In this document: positions 1-13,021 of the stretch, piece by piece
Layout of the letters: the number at the start of each line of letters is the position of its first letter
How positions within the stretch are numbered: the first letter of the stretch is position 1
Source of the DNA: Calliopum simillimum
Taxonomy: Eukaryota; Arthropoda; Insecta; Diptera; Lauxaniidae
DNA length: 64,000 bases
NCBI GenBank assembly: GCA_951812925.1
Contig: OX638371.1
Span: 113,297,124 to 113,361,123 of the forward strand
Direction: 5' to 3'
The notes under the pieces: model-generated
What the model saw: the letters and a program-made list of their open reading frames with translations, nothing else
Told to the model about the DNA's origin: nothing
Databases searched by the model: none
Program-made: the position numbers and the translations under genes

Positions 1-3000
1 GGTTTCACTGTCCTTTTAAAACGAGTTTGTGTGCTATCTCCTTCTTCTTATATTGTTTTACTTTGTTCTGCTTTTCATTTCTGCACCACTTCCCTCCGTG
101 CAAAGGCAATCGGTAAAACTGTGTTGTCACTGTAACGAACCTTTTTGCCGCTAGCTGGGGTGTAGCCGTCGGTGCCCAGGGTTCGTACACAAAAATTTAT
201 TCCACTGTTTATATTTTCCCTGGAAATCACTCGTAAGATATATTAAAATACAAGTTTAGTAATACTGGTGACAAATGGGGTAAGTATAGATGATGGGATA
301 TCTGTAAGTAGCGAATAACAACCAATCCTCTACGGATGATTGAAACATTTGAAGAATATGTCTTACCTCGTTGTCGTTCAGGTTACTAAAGAACGATATC
401 ATCACCGGAACTTACATTCCACCATTCCGTTTTCATCCACGATCAGCTGTTTCCTTTTATCGAAAAGATTTGACAGTTGGCACACACTGTTTCGGAACCA
501 GGGCTGCTGCTGCTCGCGGTAATCAAGAAATTTTCGTCCAACTGTTTATCAGGCGATTGCACGATAGTTTGTCAAGCCCGTTAGTCCTTAGTTTTAAATT
601 AATTCTAGACTTATTTAACTAGAAATTCATTACTTATTTATGCCCCCCTCCCTCCTTTTTACGGATAAAAGTTTTAAACACTTTATGAAAAAACTTTTAT
701 ACATAAAAATTTTTTTTGTTTTTTATAAAAGTTTGTCTTTGACTTTTTTTAAGTTTTTTCAAACTTTTTTCCAAATGGTTTAAAAGCTTAATGTCTGGCT
801 TAACTTTTAAAAAAGCTTTCAAAAAGTTTATTTCAAAGTCTGATCTGAATTTGTACGTTTTATCTTTTTGGTATTTTTTATTTCACAGACTCGAAAAAAT
901 AGATTCCAAACAATAACAACAATAGTCATTTCCGATGAATTTGTCTATGACGATTCTTGTACGGTGTGGAAAGCTACTCTATTGAAAAATGCTGCAAATG
1001 TCTTTTAAAGAATACTTACCGTAAGAAGAATCACACTATACCTACCCTAAACTGACTTTAAGCCCATAAAATTAGTCCTTTTTTCACCTTTTCATTCCAT
1101 ACAAGGTATGCAGGTACTTAGGCAATAATTATTCCTTACACGTCAAGTTAATCACATAATCATCAATCATTTAATTTCGAACAAAAGACAAACAACTCCA
1201 GTACAGCACTTCGTCCTTTAGCACAGTAAATATTTTGACATGCCAGAACAAAGTTGACGACATCGAGAATAACAACAACAACAACAACAACAGTAACAGC
1301 ATAAGCATAAAAGAAGCATTCCCATCCATCCACTTATGTGAAGTAGATGCTTGAGTGTTTCCAGCTTCATGAGCTCATAAGTAGCGCTTTTGTGGGCTTT
1401 CGACTCGACACTCAACACTCGACTCGATTTCCTATCCAAACGACGTTGTACCCAAGACAAACAGAGCGGAGCAGAGCAGAGAGCAGCAGCAGCACTTCAA
1501 TGTTGATATCGTAATTCAAGCCAAACATTTCAACCATCCGCAACCAATCCACACCAAAGGTGAGAACACGAGACGACAACGACGACACCGGCATTCAACG
1601 ATGATACACACTATGGTGACGACGACAACAAGGACGACGGTGAAGAATACCTCCAAGGTACCATAACGCTGGGGTGCTGCTGGCTGCTATGCCATTTAAA
1701 GTGGATGGCATACCCAAGCAAGAAACTGGGTGAAGAAATTTTCTCAGGTGTTTTCACTTAACACAATTCTTGAAATTCTTTTGTTGAAGAGCGTGCGGAA
1801 GTGCAAGAAAAAAATAAACTACGAAGGGGGTGGGGTAGAAAAACATAAGAAAAGGTTGCAAAAAAGTGTCGATTCCTTTGAAAGAAAGCTGAAATCTCAA
1901 GAAAAAGAAAGGTTTTAAATGCCTCTAGCATAACAAACTCAAGTGCAGCAAGTGGCTACAGCAGTAAAAGCAGATTTTTCAAGATTTTCTTGCAATTTAA
2001 CGCAAATGATTTAATTGGGTTAAATAGACTTGAGATTTTATTGCCCCAACTGATTATACTTAACGCTTAAAGGTTCAGGAATTAAAGAAAATTCCATGTA
2101 CATTTGTATTTCTCCTTATTCAGTTTTTAAGTTGTAAATAGCAGCTGAGTTATGTTGCTGAAGAAATTCTTGATACAATAATAGGGGACATGAAACTTGC
2201 TTTAATATTTCTGGATCGTAACCTCTAAAAAGCAGCCAGTAGCACCACTCTTAGCCTCACAGCAATGACATTTCACAAATAAACGATTTTTTAAAGGAGG
2301 ATGTGCAAAATAATGCAGTAAAAATATGTATTTAGGAATGGAGTTAAACGGACAACTTGGCAGCACTGACAAAACGAACGAGACTTGAACGAAACAAACA
2401 TGACGAAAAGTCTTTGAATAAGCGAACAAGCGACAGTTGCATTTTGCAGTTGTTGTTGAAGAGTCGAAATAGCAAGACGGTTTTTTGCGGACAAATAAAG
2501 AAGTGAAATAAGAAGACAATGAAAAGAACAGAACTGATTGTTAAAAGTTGTTAAAGACAAATAAATGTAAAGTAAACTAAAATAAAGAATAATAGCAATA
2601 TAAATTAAAAAAATAATTGAAACTAAAGGAAATGTGTAAGTAAAACTGGAAATTGTTGTGTTATGTTATGTTGTTTTTTAATTAAAAGGAAAAAAAAAAA
2701 CCTACATAAAAAAAAATTAAAAATATTGGCATCCAACATGCATAAAGCATAAAATAAAATTGAAAAACCATAAGAAATATTGAGAAGAATTGAGAATGCT
2801 ATGGGGTGAGGCACTCGCGCAGCGAAATACTAAATGTTGACACAAAAGTAATGTCATAAAATGAATTTGCTGCCATTTCGTGTAAAATAACAACGATTGC
2901 ATACTGTTTGCACGGAAAGTTTACATGAAAGTATGAAATTTATGATATTTTACATCACTTTTGTGAACCCCTCTTGCCTCGCCTTTTAAAGAAAAATATA

Positions 3001-4008
3001 AAATGAGTGCGAGTATAGCAGGATATTCACTTAAAGTTGCAGTGTTCAGTATCGATTTGATTACAGTGTTTAAAAGTAAAAGTTTTTTCTTAAGAGGTCA
3101 AATTTTTATTTAATTAATATTATTTGATGTAATTTTCCATAGTAAATTTCAAAATATCCCACGCTAAAGACGGTTTTAAAACTGAGAGTATCTAAACTCA
3201 GTCTGAGTTAAATTTTTATCGTCGAGGACAGGCACCGTACAGCGATTTTGACTACTTCAGGGCTCCTGTGTCATTGGACAATAATTCAATGACGACAGCA
3301 ACCCATGTTACATTTAGAAAACGTTAGACAGTGATGAATTATTCCATTTAAGAGACAAATTTGACATTTTTTCATTCAAAATTAGTGGGACGCAATAATT
3401 TGGGTTTTTTCTAGAATCGCGTACAGAGTAAATTTTATTTATATTAACGAAAAACGGATTATTGTGAACATAAAGATAGCCATCCTGTCCAGTTTAAGAT
3501 TTTAGCATATTCTTTGAACAAATCATCAATCAAAGATTGATTGTATTTCTCAAGGAATCTGTTACTTATGTCTTCCAAGACTGGACATTAACAGAGGTAA
3601 TGAATGATTGCTTCTTCTTCGTCTAAGTCCCGTTACATGAAAGACGTAAAGGAGCATTAAAAAACTACTTGAACAAATACTACCCAACTCAGTATGAAAA
3701 TACTGGTTGATAAAGCCAAGTACCTACTAGCTACAAGATTTATGGAATTGAACAAAAGAGCTTTGTAACTTCCATACAGACAACCAATTTGAAATTGAAA
3801 ATTTAACCCCTTTAACCCCCGATTGGGACACATAGGACCCCAAGCATTTTTTGATACATCAATATTTTAATTAAAATCAGTATCAAGAAGTACTCGAATG
3901 CTATTGACATGCTCTAGGAAGTTGTTCAGTTAAGTTCAGTTAAGCTAAAATTTTCTTTTAATTGTTTGGCAAAATACGGAACGGTTTTGTAGATATGACC
4001 AAAAATGG
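1..4008. other. Gene-free stretch, AT-rich intergenic or intronic DNA
   Basis: No open frame here shows a recognisable domain, and the short frames are in low-complexity DNA. Contents I can see: AAAGTTT-rich low-complexity DNA around 640-870, a CAA run at 1270-1292, and scattered A and T tracts. The stretch ends at the TA flanking the element at 4011. It could be an intron of a gene whose exons lie outside the window. Confidence 0.6.
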
Positions 4009-4010
4009 TA

Positions 4011-4905
4011 GGGTAAGGGAGGGAAATATGGACCACCCATCTTTCTTTTTTAAATAAAATCCAAAATACATAAAACAAAACAATTAATTTTATGTCATTC
4101 GTTAAAGGAAACAATTTACTTTTATTCTGATTCACTTTTAGATAAATATCTCATCAGGATAAAGAAAAAAAATTAAAAAACTGAAAATACTCAATATGAA
4201 GATAAAAAAATAGTGTAGTGTAATATGGACCATATAGTCCATTTGGTATAGAAGTTGCATATAAAAATGTCACTTCCACATTCGGCACATTTTTCATGAC
4301 TCCAAGAACGTCAGATTACACATTCAACCCAAAATTCGCCACGTCAAACTTCTGAGTAAAGGGTATAATATTACAATATATGCATTTTTTATCATTTTTT
4401 TCCTTTGTAGTTAACGAATTACATATAATGACTATCAGACTCGTCATGAAAACTGCAATTAGATTCCCCATCTGAAAAAGATGATAAATACATTTGTTTT
4501 TGAGGCTTTTTTCTTTGGTGGTCCATATTACCTACAGCACGTGTTGGTGAAATAAATGGTTTTTTTTATTAAAAACTCTTTTGGTTAATGGACTTATTTG
4601 TACTAATAAATTATAAACGGTATTTACTGACTTTATATAATTAACCATTTATTTAAAAACGCATTGTTCTTAAAGTGAAATAATGAAATATACTCACTAA
4701 AAAAAAAATTATCACTGACCTTTTTTTTTAGAAAAATCAACTTTACAGAAACATGCGACTTCACCGAACGCTAAAATCGCCCTATTATAAGCTTTAGGTA
4801 TTAGCGTTAAGTTTGAACATGAATAACGGTAAATCCTGTGTATGCAGTGGGAAATAACCGTGTGGTCCATATTACCCACGTAGTCCATATTTCCCTCCCT
4901 TACCC
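4011..4905. mobile_element. TA-flanked miniature element, 895 bp (ATGGAC-type, copy 1)
   Basis: The terminal inverted repeats are identical for at least 23 bp and begin GGGTAAGGGAGGGAAATATG. They are flanked by TA at 4009-4010 and 4906-4907, as expected for a Tc1/mariner/pogo-type target duplication. The motif ATATGGACYA recurs inside: direct near 4028 and 4223, inverted near 4519, 4866 and 4882. There is no transposase frame, so this is a non-autonomous copy. The right end holds two adjacent motif copies that match the unit of the satellite at 21.57-22.47 kb. Assignment to the Tc1/mariner superfamily rests only on the TA flank. Confidence 0.8.
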
Positions 4906-4907
4906 TA

Positions 4908-6604
4908 CAATTTTTCGACATTTTTGTGATTTTAAGGCCCAAAACCCAATTTTTTCGGGTGAGTTTTTTAAGCAATTTCTTTCTTTTAGTCTATATCTAT
5001 AAATTCGTTGAAGATAGAAAAACAAAATCTCAAACTGTTTACGACTTATGGCCGTGGCAACTTAGAAAAAGCAGTTTTGAAGCAACTTTTATAGTACTAT
5101 AAAATTCGACTTGGAGCCAAACAAGCGAAACACAGATAGGGTTATACTAGTAACATCATGTGCTTTCAGGAATAGTATTCAAAAAGATTTTCGAATTTTT
5201 TTTGCTGCGCTGTGTTATATGACTGCAGCATTTCCAGCTATAAGGGGCTTTCCGGACTTACTTTTTTTCTTAATTTAAGCACTAAAAAACTTAATCCGAA
5301 GTTCATTTTTCAATATCTGCAATGGCCTAGACTTCAGTCTCAAGGGGTTAAAGAAACAAACATCATCAAGCTCCATATGAAAACATTGAATTACAATTTT
5401 GGAATGCGTAGAAATGACATAACATACAAGCAATGCTGAATAGTGAGTGGATTGTTGATTTACTAAAAAAGTAACGCAAAAATATGAAAAGTAAAAAAGC
5501 GGAGCACTGGATATTGCACAAAATTTTAGTTGGTAACGCACAACAACATCCACTTGCATATACTGCTGCTGCTGCTGTTGCTGCTCATGATGTTGAAGAT
5601 GATGATGATGATGTTAATGATGATGGCAATGTCGCTGACATGTCGAGAATTCGTTCTCTTATGCAAAGAGCTTTTGTACAAAGCAAACTTTGCCCGCGGC
5701 AATGGTTTTAGTGCTGCTATTGCTGGTGTTTGCCGCTCCACCACGCTCGAGGTTGTAACGAATATGTTGTCAAAGGACCGCCGCCATTTGTTGTTGGTAT
5801 TGAGCTTCAATAACATTTTTAATTTGTTTGCTGGAATGGGAATTTGGTTTTTTTCTTTTTTCTTTGTTTCTTATGCCATTTGCAGGTACGGTTTTAAAGG
5901 AATAAACGTGAAATTTTGCGTTTTCTCAAAGTTCTGTGACATTCACATAATCTAAAAGTGTTTTACTTGTTGAAAGGCTTTTTTGAAATTTGAAACGCAG
6001 ATTTTTGGTTTTTCGTCATTCCGCTTTAAATGAATTTAGAGCCTGCTTTTACAGAATGCAATATTTCAATATTTGGCAAAGGATTATTAACAAATGGATT
6101 TCAGAAATATTTCAATGAAATCTGAATTAACATTTAATCACTGCAGTCAAATAAGAACAAAACGCACTGCAATCAACTTAAACTGATGCCAAAAATATAT
6201 TGCATACTTTAAGGCTCTAACTATTTTATTCGCTGATCTTTGAGAAACTTTAAATTTTAAATTGAATATCGTTGTACTATTCTAAATCTTATATTTTCAT
6301 TGGATTTTAATGCACTACCAATTGACTGAACTTTTGTAAGACAATGCACACATATGAGAATGTACGTTTGTAATGCAATATGTACGAGTATGCAAATTTT
6401 TTCAACTTTTTGTACACAGAGATATTCATATGTACGTGGTTTTGTAAAAATGAAGAAAATTGCTTTGTGTTACCAAAGCAGTCAGTCTTTTCACTTCAAT
6501 TTTTTTTTAAATAAATACCATTGTGGGTGAGTCCTTGCAGTGGCGTTGCTTGAGGGCAATGAATTAAAACTATAAAAAACTTTCGAACCTTCACAAAAAA
6601 AAAA
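4908..6604. other. Gene-free stretch with GCT and GAT triplet runs
   Basis: Triplet runs at about 5563-5583 (GCT) and 5596-5625 (GAT) create short Ala-, Asp- and Leu/Met-rich frames on both strands. These look like repeat artefacts. Nothing else recognisable is present. Confidence 0.6.
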
Positions 6605-6606
6605 TA

Positions 6607-7499
6607 GAGTAATTTAGGGTAATGTGGACTATGCGGGTAATGTGGTTTACCCTTTTATTTCTCATATTAAAGACTGCACAACAATTCTGGTTATTTGTGC
6701 ACAATAAAAAGCGAAAAACATATTCTTTACGCTCTTTGGCTTTTCTATAATGCTAATTATTCGTGTGAAATTCTTAGCATATGCTGTGAGGTCAAGTTGA
6801 CTTATTTGTAGTACTTGGTGAATAACTAAGTTACTTCCTCAGAACACAGTTTTCTGAAATTCAAATAACTAATGCAATTGTGGATCTATTATTCAACGAA
6901 AAAATGCATTAGCAAGTCTGATTTTACATTTCTTTTATATAATCAATGATTATTTCAAAAACGTGATGTATTCGGGTAATGTGGACTACCCCATATTATA
7001 TACCGTATATCAATTTTGACTACTATTACACCTTAAAAAGCTAATTGCATGTGTAGGATACCCGAATTTGAGTAATGTGGAGTACTATTTTACGTATGAT
7101 TCGATAACCCTTCTTACTTATTCACATGTTAGTATGAATTTGGTTTATCTTACCAGAAAATATTATTTAATAAGAATACAAAGCTATTTCATAGCAAATA
7201 TAATCTTAAAAATTACTACTCGACTTTTAGTCAACAAAATTTGCGAATAACAGTACTTCTTTAGGAAATGGGCAGGGTGAGCCACATTACCCGACACTTT
7301 TCTTTTTCAGCTATTTTTAGGTACTTTCAATTTAACTGGCCTCACGCTTGAAAATGTTAATATTTTAGTATACAAATTATCGAATAGTAAAAACAATAGA
7401 ATAACTAATACAAATAAATTGACCAAGCTTACCTACTACCGTTACTTTGGTAGAAATTGGTAAAAAAGAAAAAGGTAACCACATTACCCTAAATTACTC
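6607..7499. mobile_element. TA-flanked miniature element, 893 bp (TGTGGACTA-type, copy 2)
   Basis: Terminal inverted repeats match for about 21 bp, beginning GAGTAATTTAGGGTAATGTG. They are flanked by TA at 6605-6606 and 7500-7501. The submotif GGGTAATGTGGACTAC or a close variant recurs in direct orientation near 6617, 6635, 6973 and 7071, and inverted near 7277 and 7478. No transposase frame is present. Its length, TA flank and motif layout match the copies at 4011 and 41227, although the sequences between the ends are not obviously alike. Confidence 0.8.
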
Positions 7500-7501
7500 T
7501 A

Positions 7502-8172
7502 TTTTCTCTCCCCCTTAGAAATTTTCAGCAAAAGTATATCAGATCTTCTTGTAAATCAGATGATATTTAAAAATTTTTTTCCGCCATATTTCAGTTAAAA
7601 ATTTTCGCTATCATATTCTAAATCAGCATCTGTCAATACTCTCGGCAGTGCAAACCAAGAAAGTGAGTGATTATTTTGCCCTCATCTTAGTCATGACGAC
7701 TGCCACCACAGTAGCTATATAAGTTCAATTTCTGTTCATACAAGGAAGTACCCAGATCTGGACTTATTATACGAGATGAAATTCATCCGGGAAATGGTAC
7801 ATGGAAAAAGAGCTCTACCTCCGTTTTGCTATTTGAAGAAGACAAACATAGATGGTTCTCTTGATGATCACCAGAGGAACATATGACGGATATATGTTGG
7901 AAGAAACTTCAAGCCAAGCTAATTCGTCCGCATTCTCATAACCTTTTATATTGCAATGCCCGGGAATTCAGATGAGAGTAATATCAGCTAGTCGTTTAAA
8001 ATCGTTCCTACTCTCCTTTTTTTTGCAGCTTTGACTTCATGTTGAAGGATGAAAGAGTAATCGGCGAATATGATAACGCTTCATCTATCAGTCATGCAGA
8101 TACCTATTAGTCGCCATTACTCTTAAATTGAAAAAACTTCTGCGTGAAAAACTGTGCCAATTGTGTCTAAGG
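7502..8172. other. Gene-free stretch
   Basis: No recognisable coding, RNA or repeat feature. It separates two TA-flanked elements. Confidence 0.5.
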
Positions 8173-8174
8173 TA

Positions 8175-9088
8175 GAACTGGGAGAAATGGCACCTTTTTG
8201 GTTGAGCTGCTATAAAACCGGAATGAAGAAAGTATCAAATTTCTTCATTTATTAATTTAAAACAAATAAAAGTACCTCAATATGGCACCATATGATGGTG
8301 ATTTGGCACCCTAGTGGATTTTAAGTTCTTGTCGCCAGAATTGTTGCTTGTTTTCGTATAATATGTAAATGTTTTATGTGACCGCATATTTGTACTCCCG
8401 AATATCTTACAACATGCAAAGGGAGAAATGGCACCCGAGCCACAATAGCATCAGTAATTGTGAGCCAATCCTCATTTTTGGTGTACCCTGAATAGAAATG
8501 CCACTAAATGAATAAACATTTTCATTCATGAAAAACGAAATCACATAAATACTACGAATTGTAAGCGCAAGCTCTGAGAGAAAACTGGGCAAATTCAGGC
8601 AAGAGGGCGAGGCACCACCAATATAAGCAAAAGCTTCAAACCGCTATACTGAAAGCGTTTTTTTAGATAATTGAGCCAAATTTGACCCAAACACTAAGAA
8701 TTATAAAAGCAAGCTCTCAACAAAAATTGGGTGAAATCGGACAAGGTTGCGTGGCACTTTCCATGTAAGCAAAAGTTTTAAAATTCTATACTGGAAGAGT
8801 TTTTTGAGATAATCCAACCAAATTTCACTCAGGCTCTAAAAACTAAAGATGCAAGCTTTGAGCATAAACTGGGTGAACTCGGACAAGAGGGCGTGGCACC
8901 TCCCATATAAGCAAAACTTTCAAAATACTGCAGTGTAGGGTATTTAATGTTTGGCCAGGCCAAAGGTTACATCCTTACTAGTTTTTTTTTTTAAACGAAT
9001 TAAATTTGGTCCATATTTGAATGCTACGAAAGCTGCAAGTATTGAAATTGGAAAGGGTGCCATATCAACTAGGGGTGCCACATCTCCC
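8175..9088. mobile_element. TA-flanked miniature element, about 914 bp (ATGGCACC-type, diverged)
   Basis: The left end reads GAACTGGGAGAAATGGCACC after a TA (8173-8174). The right end, reverse-complemented, reads GGGAGATGTGGCACCCC before a TA (9089-9090). The core GGGAGAAATGGCACC recurs near 8407, and looser GGCACC copies lie near 8284 and 8305. The two ends match less well than in the other copies, so the exact left boundary is uncertain by about 5 bp. A second dispersed repeat (about 8565-8985) occupies its right half. Confidence 0.6.
8565..8985 (+). repeat. Dispersed repeat with about 120-130 bp internal units
   Basis: Three diverged units follow each other, each with a version of 'gcaagctctgag', 'ggacaagagggcgtggcacc' and 'ccatataagcaaaa'. 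The block ends with 'gtgtagggtatttaatg' and then a T tract near 8985. The same block recurs at 22466-22710 and 33890-34170 (+) and inverted at 43680-44010. It has no coding capacity and is probably the tail of a larger transposon family I cannot name. Confidence 0.7.
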
Positions 9089-9090
9089 TA

Positions 9091-9987
9091 TGAATGAATT
9101 TTCTGAAAACGCATTATCATTATTTTTTAGAAAAATTTAGGGTAGCACTCCAAATAAGCACCAAAGGCAGACAGAATAAGTTGAGTATTTAAACCGATGA
9201 TATTCAAACAAATTTCCACAAACTTTTCTTTTATTTGCGAATGATGTATCTTTCAAGCGCTTGTTGTCACCCACGCTCTGACGCCACTGAACATACGTAC
9301 ATACATATGTAAAGGAGTAATACATCAGATACAGTGTAGATACGTCTGTGTGTTTGCATTATATTTGTAAAATAAATTAAACTTTCATATCATTTTATTT
9401 ATTTAAGCAAATTGAGTTTTCATAGATGACATGATGAATTATTAAGAGGATTGTTTTATGCGTTTTATGTTTGATATCCTTTTTCATTCACATAGAACAT
9501 ACGGAAATCATCATGTTTCGCAAGGGATGTACTTATGTAAATGGGGGTGAATTTTTAAAGAATTAGAAATATATTATCAAATATTGGATATAGCCGCGCA
9601 TTATATCAAGTGCATCAATTTAAATGTACTTTAATGGAATTAAGGGCAGATGATATTCTAGTTGAATTTTGAAAATCTATAACCAATTTATTTTGATTTT
9701 TCGTTTTGTTGCATTCATTTAAATTGTTAACAAATATAAAACCCATCAATTAAACGACTTCCATTGCACAGAATGCCAGTTATATTGCATTTAAATAAAC
9801 CCCTATTTATAAGGAAATGGCAATTTCATTGAATGGCAGCAGGCAGAGCATTTATGGATATTTTTAAACGAGTACACACACGCATGCAACTACTGTTTCT
9901 GGCAAAATTCCCCACTTCCCGTCCACCGAGTAAAATAATAAAACGAAAGAATTTTTCATTTTCCATATTAATGTGATATTATTCCGC
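9091..9987. other. Gene-free stretch
   Basis: AT-rich DNA with no recognisable gene or clear repeat. Confidence 0.5.
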
Positions 9988-10558
9988 TGACTCGCACTCA
10001 TCATCATCAGCAACATCATCATCGTGCACACTTGCGTCAACTTCATCATTGAAACCCATCCATCCACCCACTCACCAACCAAGTGAGTCGACCTCGAACA
10101 ACAACCACTACAGCCACAAACACTGCCACCATCACAGCAGCATCACAATCATATTATTGTCACTATCGTCGTCATCATCATCATCATCAGCATCATCGCT
10201 GGCTGGCGTTTCTCGTCATCGTTGTCGTTGTCATTATTGTTGTCATTGTCATCTTCATCGTTTCAACTCCATCACATGCAAATTCATCAGTTTACTTTAC
10301 AGAATGAAAAATTGCGTCTCTGTTGTTACCAATTTTTTTCTGTTGTTGTCGTTGCTGCTGCTGTTGCTTTTATATTGATATAACGTTGGCAACATATTAC
10401 GTTACGTTACGTTTGCTTTACTTTATGTTATGTATGTTACTTTACAATGCTTTTTATTATTGCTGTTGTTGTAATTTTTGTTGTTGTCGTTGTCGCTTTC
10501 TGATATTGCTCAGTCTGTTGATACTGTCGTTGTTGCTGTTGTTGTGATATTTTTTTTT
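9988..10558 (+). repeat. Triplet-repeat cluster (ATC/TCA and GTT/GCT)
   Basis: Runs of TCA/ATC (about 9993-10024 and 10168-10198) are followed by interrupted GTT and GCT runs (about 10210-10370 and 10455-10545). They open frames on both strands rich in His, Ser, Leu and Cys. These frames have no conserved motif and are explained by the repeat alone. Confidence 0.75.
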
Positions 10559-10648
10559 TTATCTCATGTAAATTGTCTATTTGTTGGAGTTTTGCATTTT
10601 TCAACAGATCACACCCATCCTTTTCATTTTTATTGCCCATATATGAAT

Positions 10649-11347
10649 TAGGGTGGGCCTTAGTATTTAATAATTACTGTTCACTGTTTTGTTGCAATGT
10701 CCTAAAACTTGGATATGATGGGCTAATATTGTTATCATTACCAATTAGAATTCAAATATAAAAACAACTATTAATCAGATGATTAAGTCAATGGACATTT
10801 TACATTATGATTCGTATATTGTTAAAATAGAGGTTATCGGATTAAATTTAATTTTTTTCTCATTTTACGTTTTGGAATGGAATGACCCACGAAATAAGAA
10901 ATAAGGTAAGTGTATCGAAATACAGCATGTTAAGGTACTCTCTACTTCCAGAACGATTCTACGTCTTAAAACTCAATTTTAATATCGGATATATGATTTT
11001 TCATAAGGGTTGATTGATTGAGCATCATAACCCTTACATTATGATTATTCGTTATTGATTTACATTTTTCCCTAATTCAGGACTAAAATTTTGCGCTGAA
11101 CCTATTTCCGTAAGCACGTGCACCTAATTCCGTGCTAACTTTATACTCAAACCAAAAGAGTTTTTTAGGCACAAAGGTTTTTCTGACCTCTGAAACCCAC
11201 GAAGAGGATCATGTTATACCATTTCTAACAGTTAAAAGTTCAAAAACAGCAACTTTACTATTCGAACTTTGACAGCTTTTTTGATATTTCAACCACAGTG
11301 CGATATAATTATTTTTTTTACACAATATTCTCATGTGGCCCACCTTA
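10649..11347. mobile_element. hAT-like miniature element, about 700 bp (TAGGGTGGGCC ends, degraded)
   Basis: The left end TAGGGTGGGCC and the right end (reverse complement TAAGGTGGGCC) are inverted. The same end sequence begins the better preserved element at 40846. The flanking 8-mers share only ATAT, so the target duplication has decayed or the limits are slightly off. No transposase frame is present. Confidence 0.55.
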
Positions 11348-13021
11348 ATATCCGCGTATATGAGTGTGTCTAACATGAATAAGAGCATTTTTTTTAATGT
11401 TTCCTTATTTTATCATTTTATCAAACTTGCTATAATATTGTAATAAATTTTGAAACAGGTGAAATTTTATTTTTATTTGCTGCGGGCTTTAATTCTTATG
11501 TATGTATTTTTTTAGAAACACAGAAAAAGGTTGTGTAAATTTACTCATGCATTAACTAATTGTATATTGTGTGTAAAAAAAAAAAACATTGGAATTGTTT
11601 TCTCACAAAAGAGATTTGTCTCTCTGATATTAAGAAAAAAATGCAAATTGATTAAAAATAACATTTATGTATGTGCACGAATGTGTGCTAAGTATTTTTT
11701 TAGTTTTTTTTTAAAAATATATAAATAATAAAAATATAATTACCCTATCTCATATCTCGTATTTTATAAAAATTTATAGAATTCATTATGTGGGCCTTTT
11801 TAAATTTTTCGCTAGAATCTTTTGCTTTGCCTAGGTGTAGGGTATAAAAAGCGGTCACCTTCATCTTTTTACATTGCTCACTTTCAGAATAAAAATAAAA
11901 AATAAAACATTAAAAAAATGTGCGCATCATTTCGCTTGAATTTAATTTCCGGTCGTTTTAATTATTTAACAAAGGTTGACGGCAGCGCGGCGACAGCACA
12001 ATCCATTCGTCATCACATCGTATGTACGAATGAATCGCATCTGTGTCGCCGCGTTGTGTCAATTCGATTCATTGAATCAAATTGCAATGAATTGCATTCA
12101 ATTGAACTCAAAAAGTTGCGCAAATAATTCGCAACATTTGCATAAATGAAACTGATTAAAACGGATGAAACTTTACGTACGGCAACGTGCAACTTCTCAA
12201 TATGGATACAAGGTAGAACTACCCCCTCCCCCCCTGAGCATGAGTGTGTTAAATAAGCATGAAATAAAACGTTTCGCTGCCTTGAGCACAACTTTACTTT
12301 GCTTTGGGAGCACATTTTTACCGTCAGGCATCATAGTTGTACTCGTATCCATGGGTTTATGTGAACCCAAAAAATTTTGTCTTCGCAGTCTCGAAGTCGA
12401 CGAATGTGAAAGTTTGCTCAAAAATTGAAAAGAAAAACTTTTCAAATTAAGCGTGCGGCAAATCTGTGAGCTTTTCACAGTTTATGCCAGGAGGATGATG
12501 TTTTTAGTGTTGCATTAAGGGTAGCCAACGTTATTTAAAAAATTTTAAGCCATGTACCTAATGAATATTATGTGAAAATATGAAAATTCACATCAGATTG
12601 GCAATGCCTTTGGATTTTGACAATTGCTGAAATGAGTGGCAAAAAAATATATCAAGTGGTACAAAACGTCTTATTAAACCAAGCAATAAGATTTTTACTC
12701 GAAAATATAGAATTTTGGCAGCCCTACACTGAGAAGAAGATATGTTCTTGATGAACAAATTTATTTATTTAAAAAATCCTTTTTAGCTAGCATTTAATCA
12801 CTCTTCCAAAGATCCAATGCTCCTTAGGAGATGAAAGAAAGTAAGCTCAAAGTTTTAGTTTACGTGTATGTGTACAGGGTGCGCCTTCTTTATGTCGGTA
12901 TTTAAACATTTATTAAGTTCGACTTTTTTCAACCAATTAGCTTGAGAAGAAGAGTTTTTGAAACCTCAATCCACTACAATTTTTACCATGTATCGCTCTA
13001 CACCAAAACAACACCAAAACA
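11348..13021. other. Gene-free stretch with one TATA/initiator-like site
   Basis: There is a TATAAAAA at 11843-11850 and an initiator-like TCACTTTC at 11878-11885, ahead of a 69-codon frame starting at 11918. The spacing (37 bp to the A of TCA) is longer than the usual 30-31. The frame runs through AATTG-rich quasi-palindromic DNA and has no recognisable domain, so I do not call a gene. Confidence 0.4.

Noticed and set aside
5484..5955. Ala/Asp-rich and Leu/Met-rich frames
   Set aside because: Produced by GCT and GAT triplet runs; no domain and no splice partners.
10049..10378. His/Ser/Leu-rich 109-codon frame
   Set aside because: Produced by ATC/TCA and GTT/GCT triplets.
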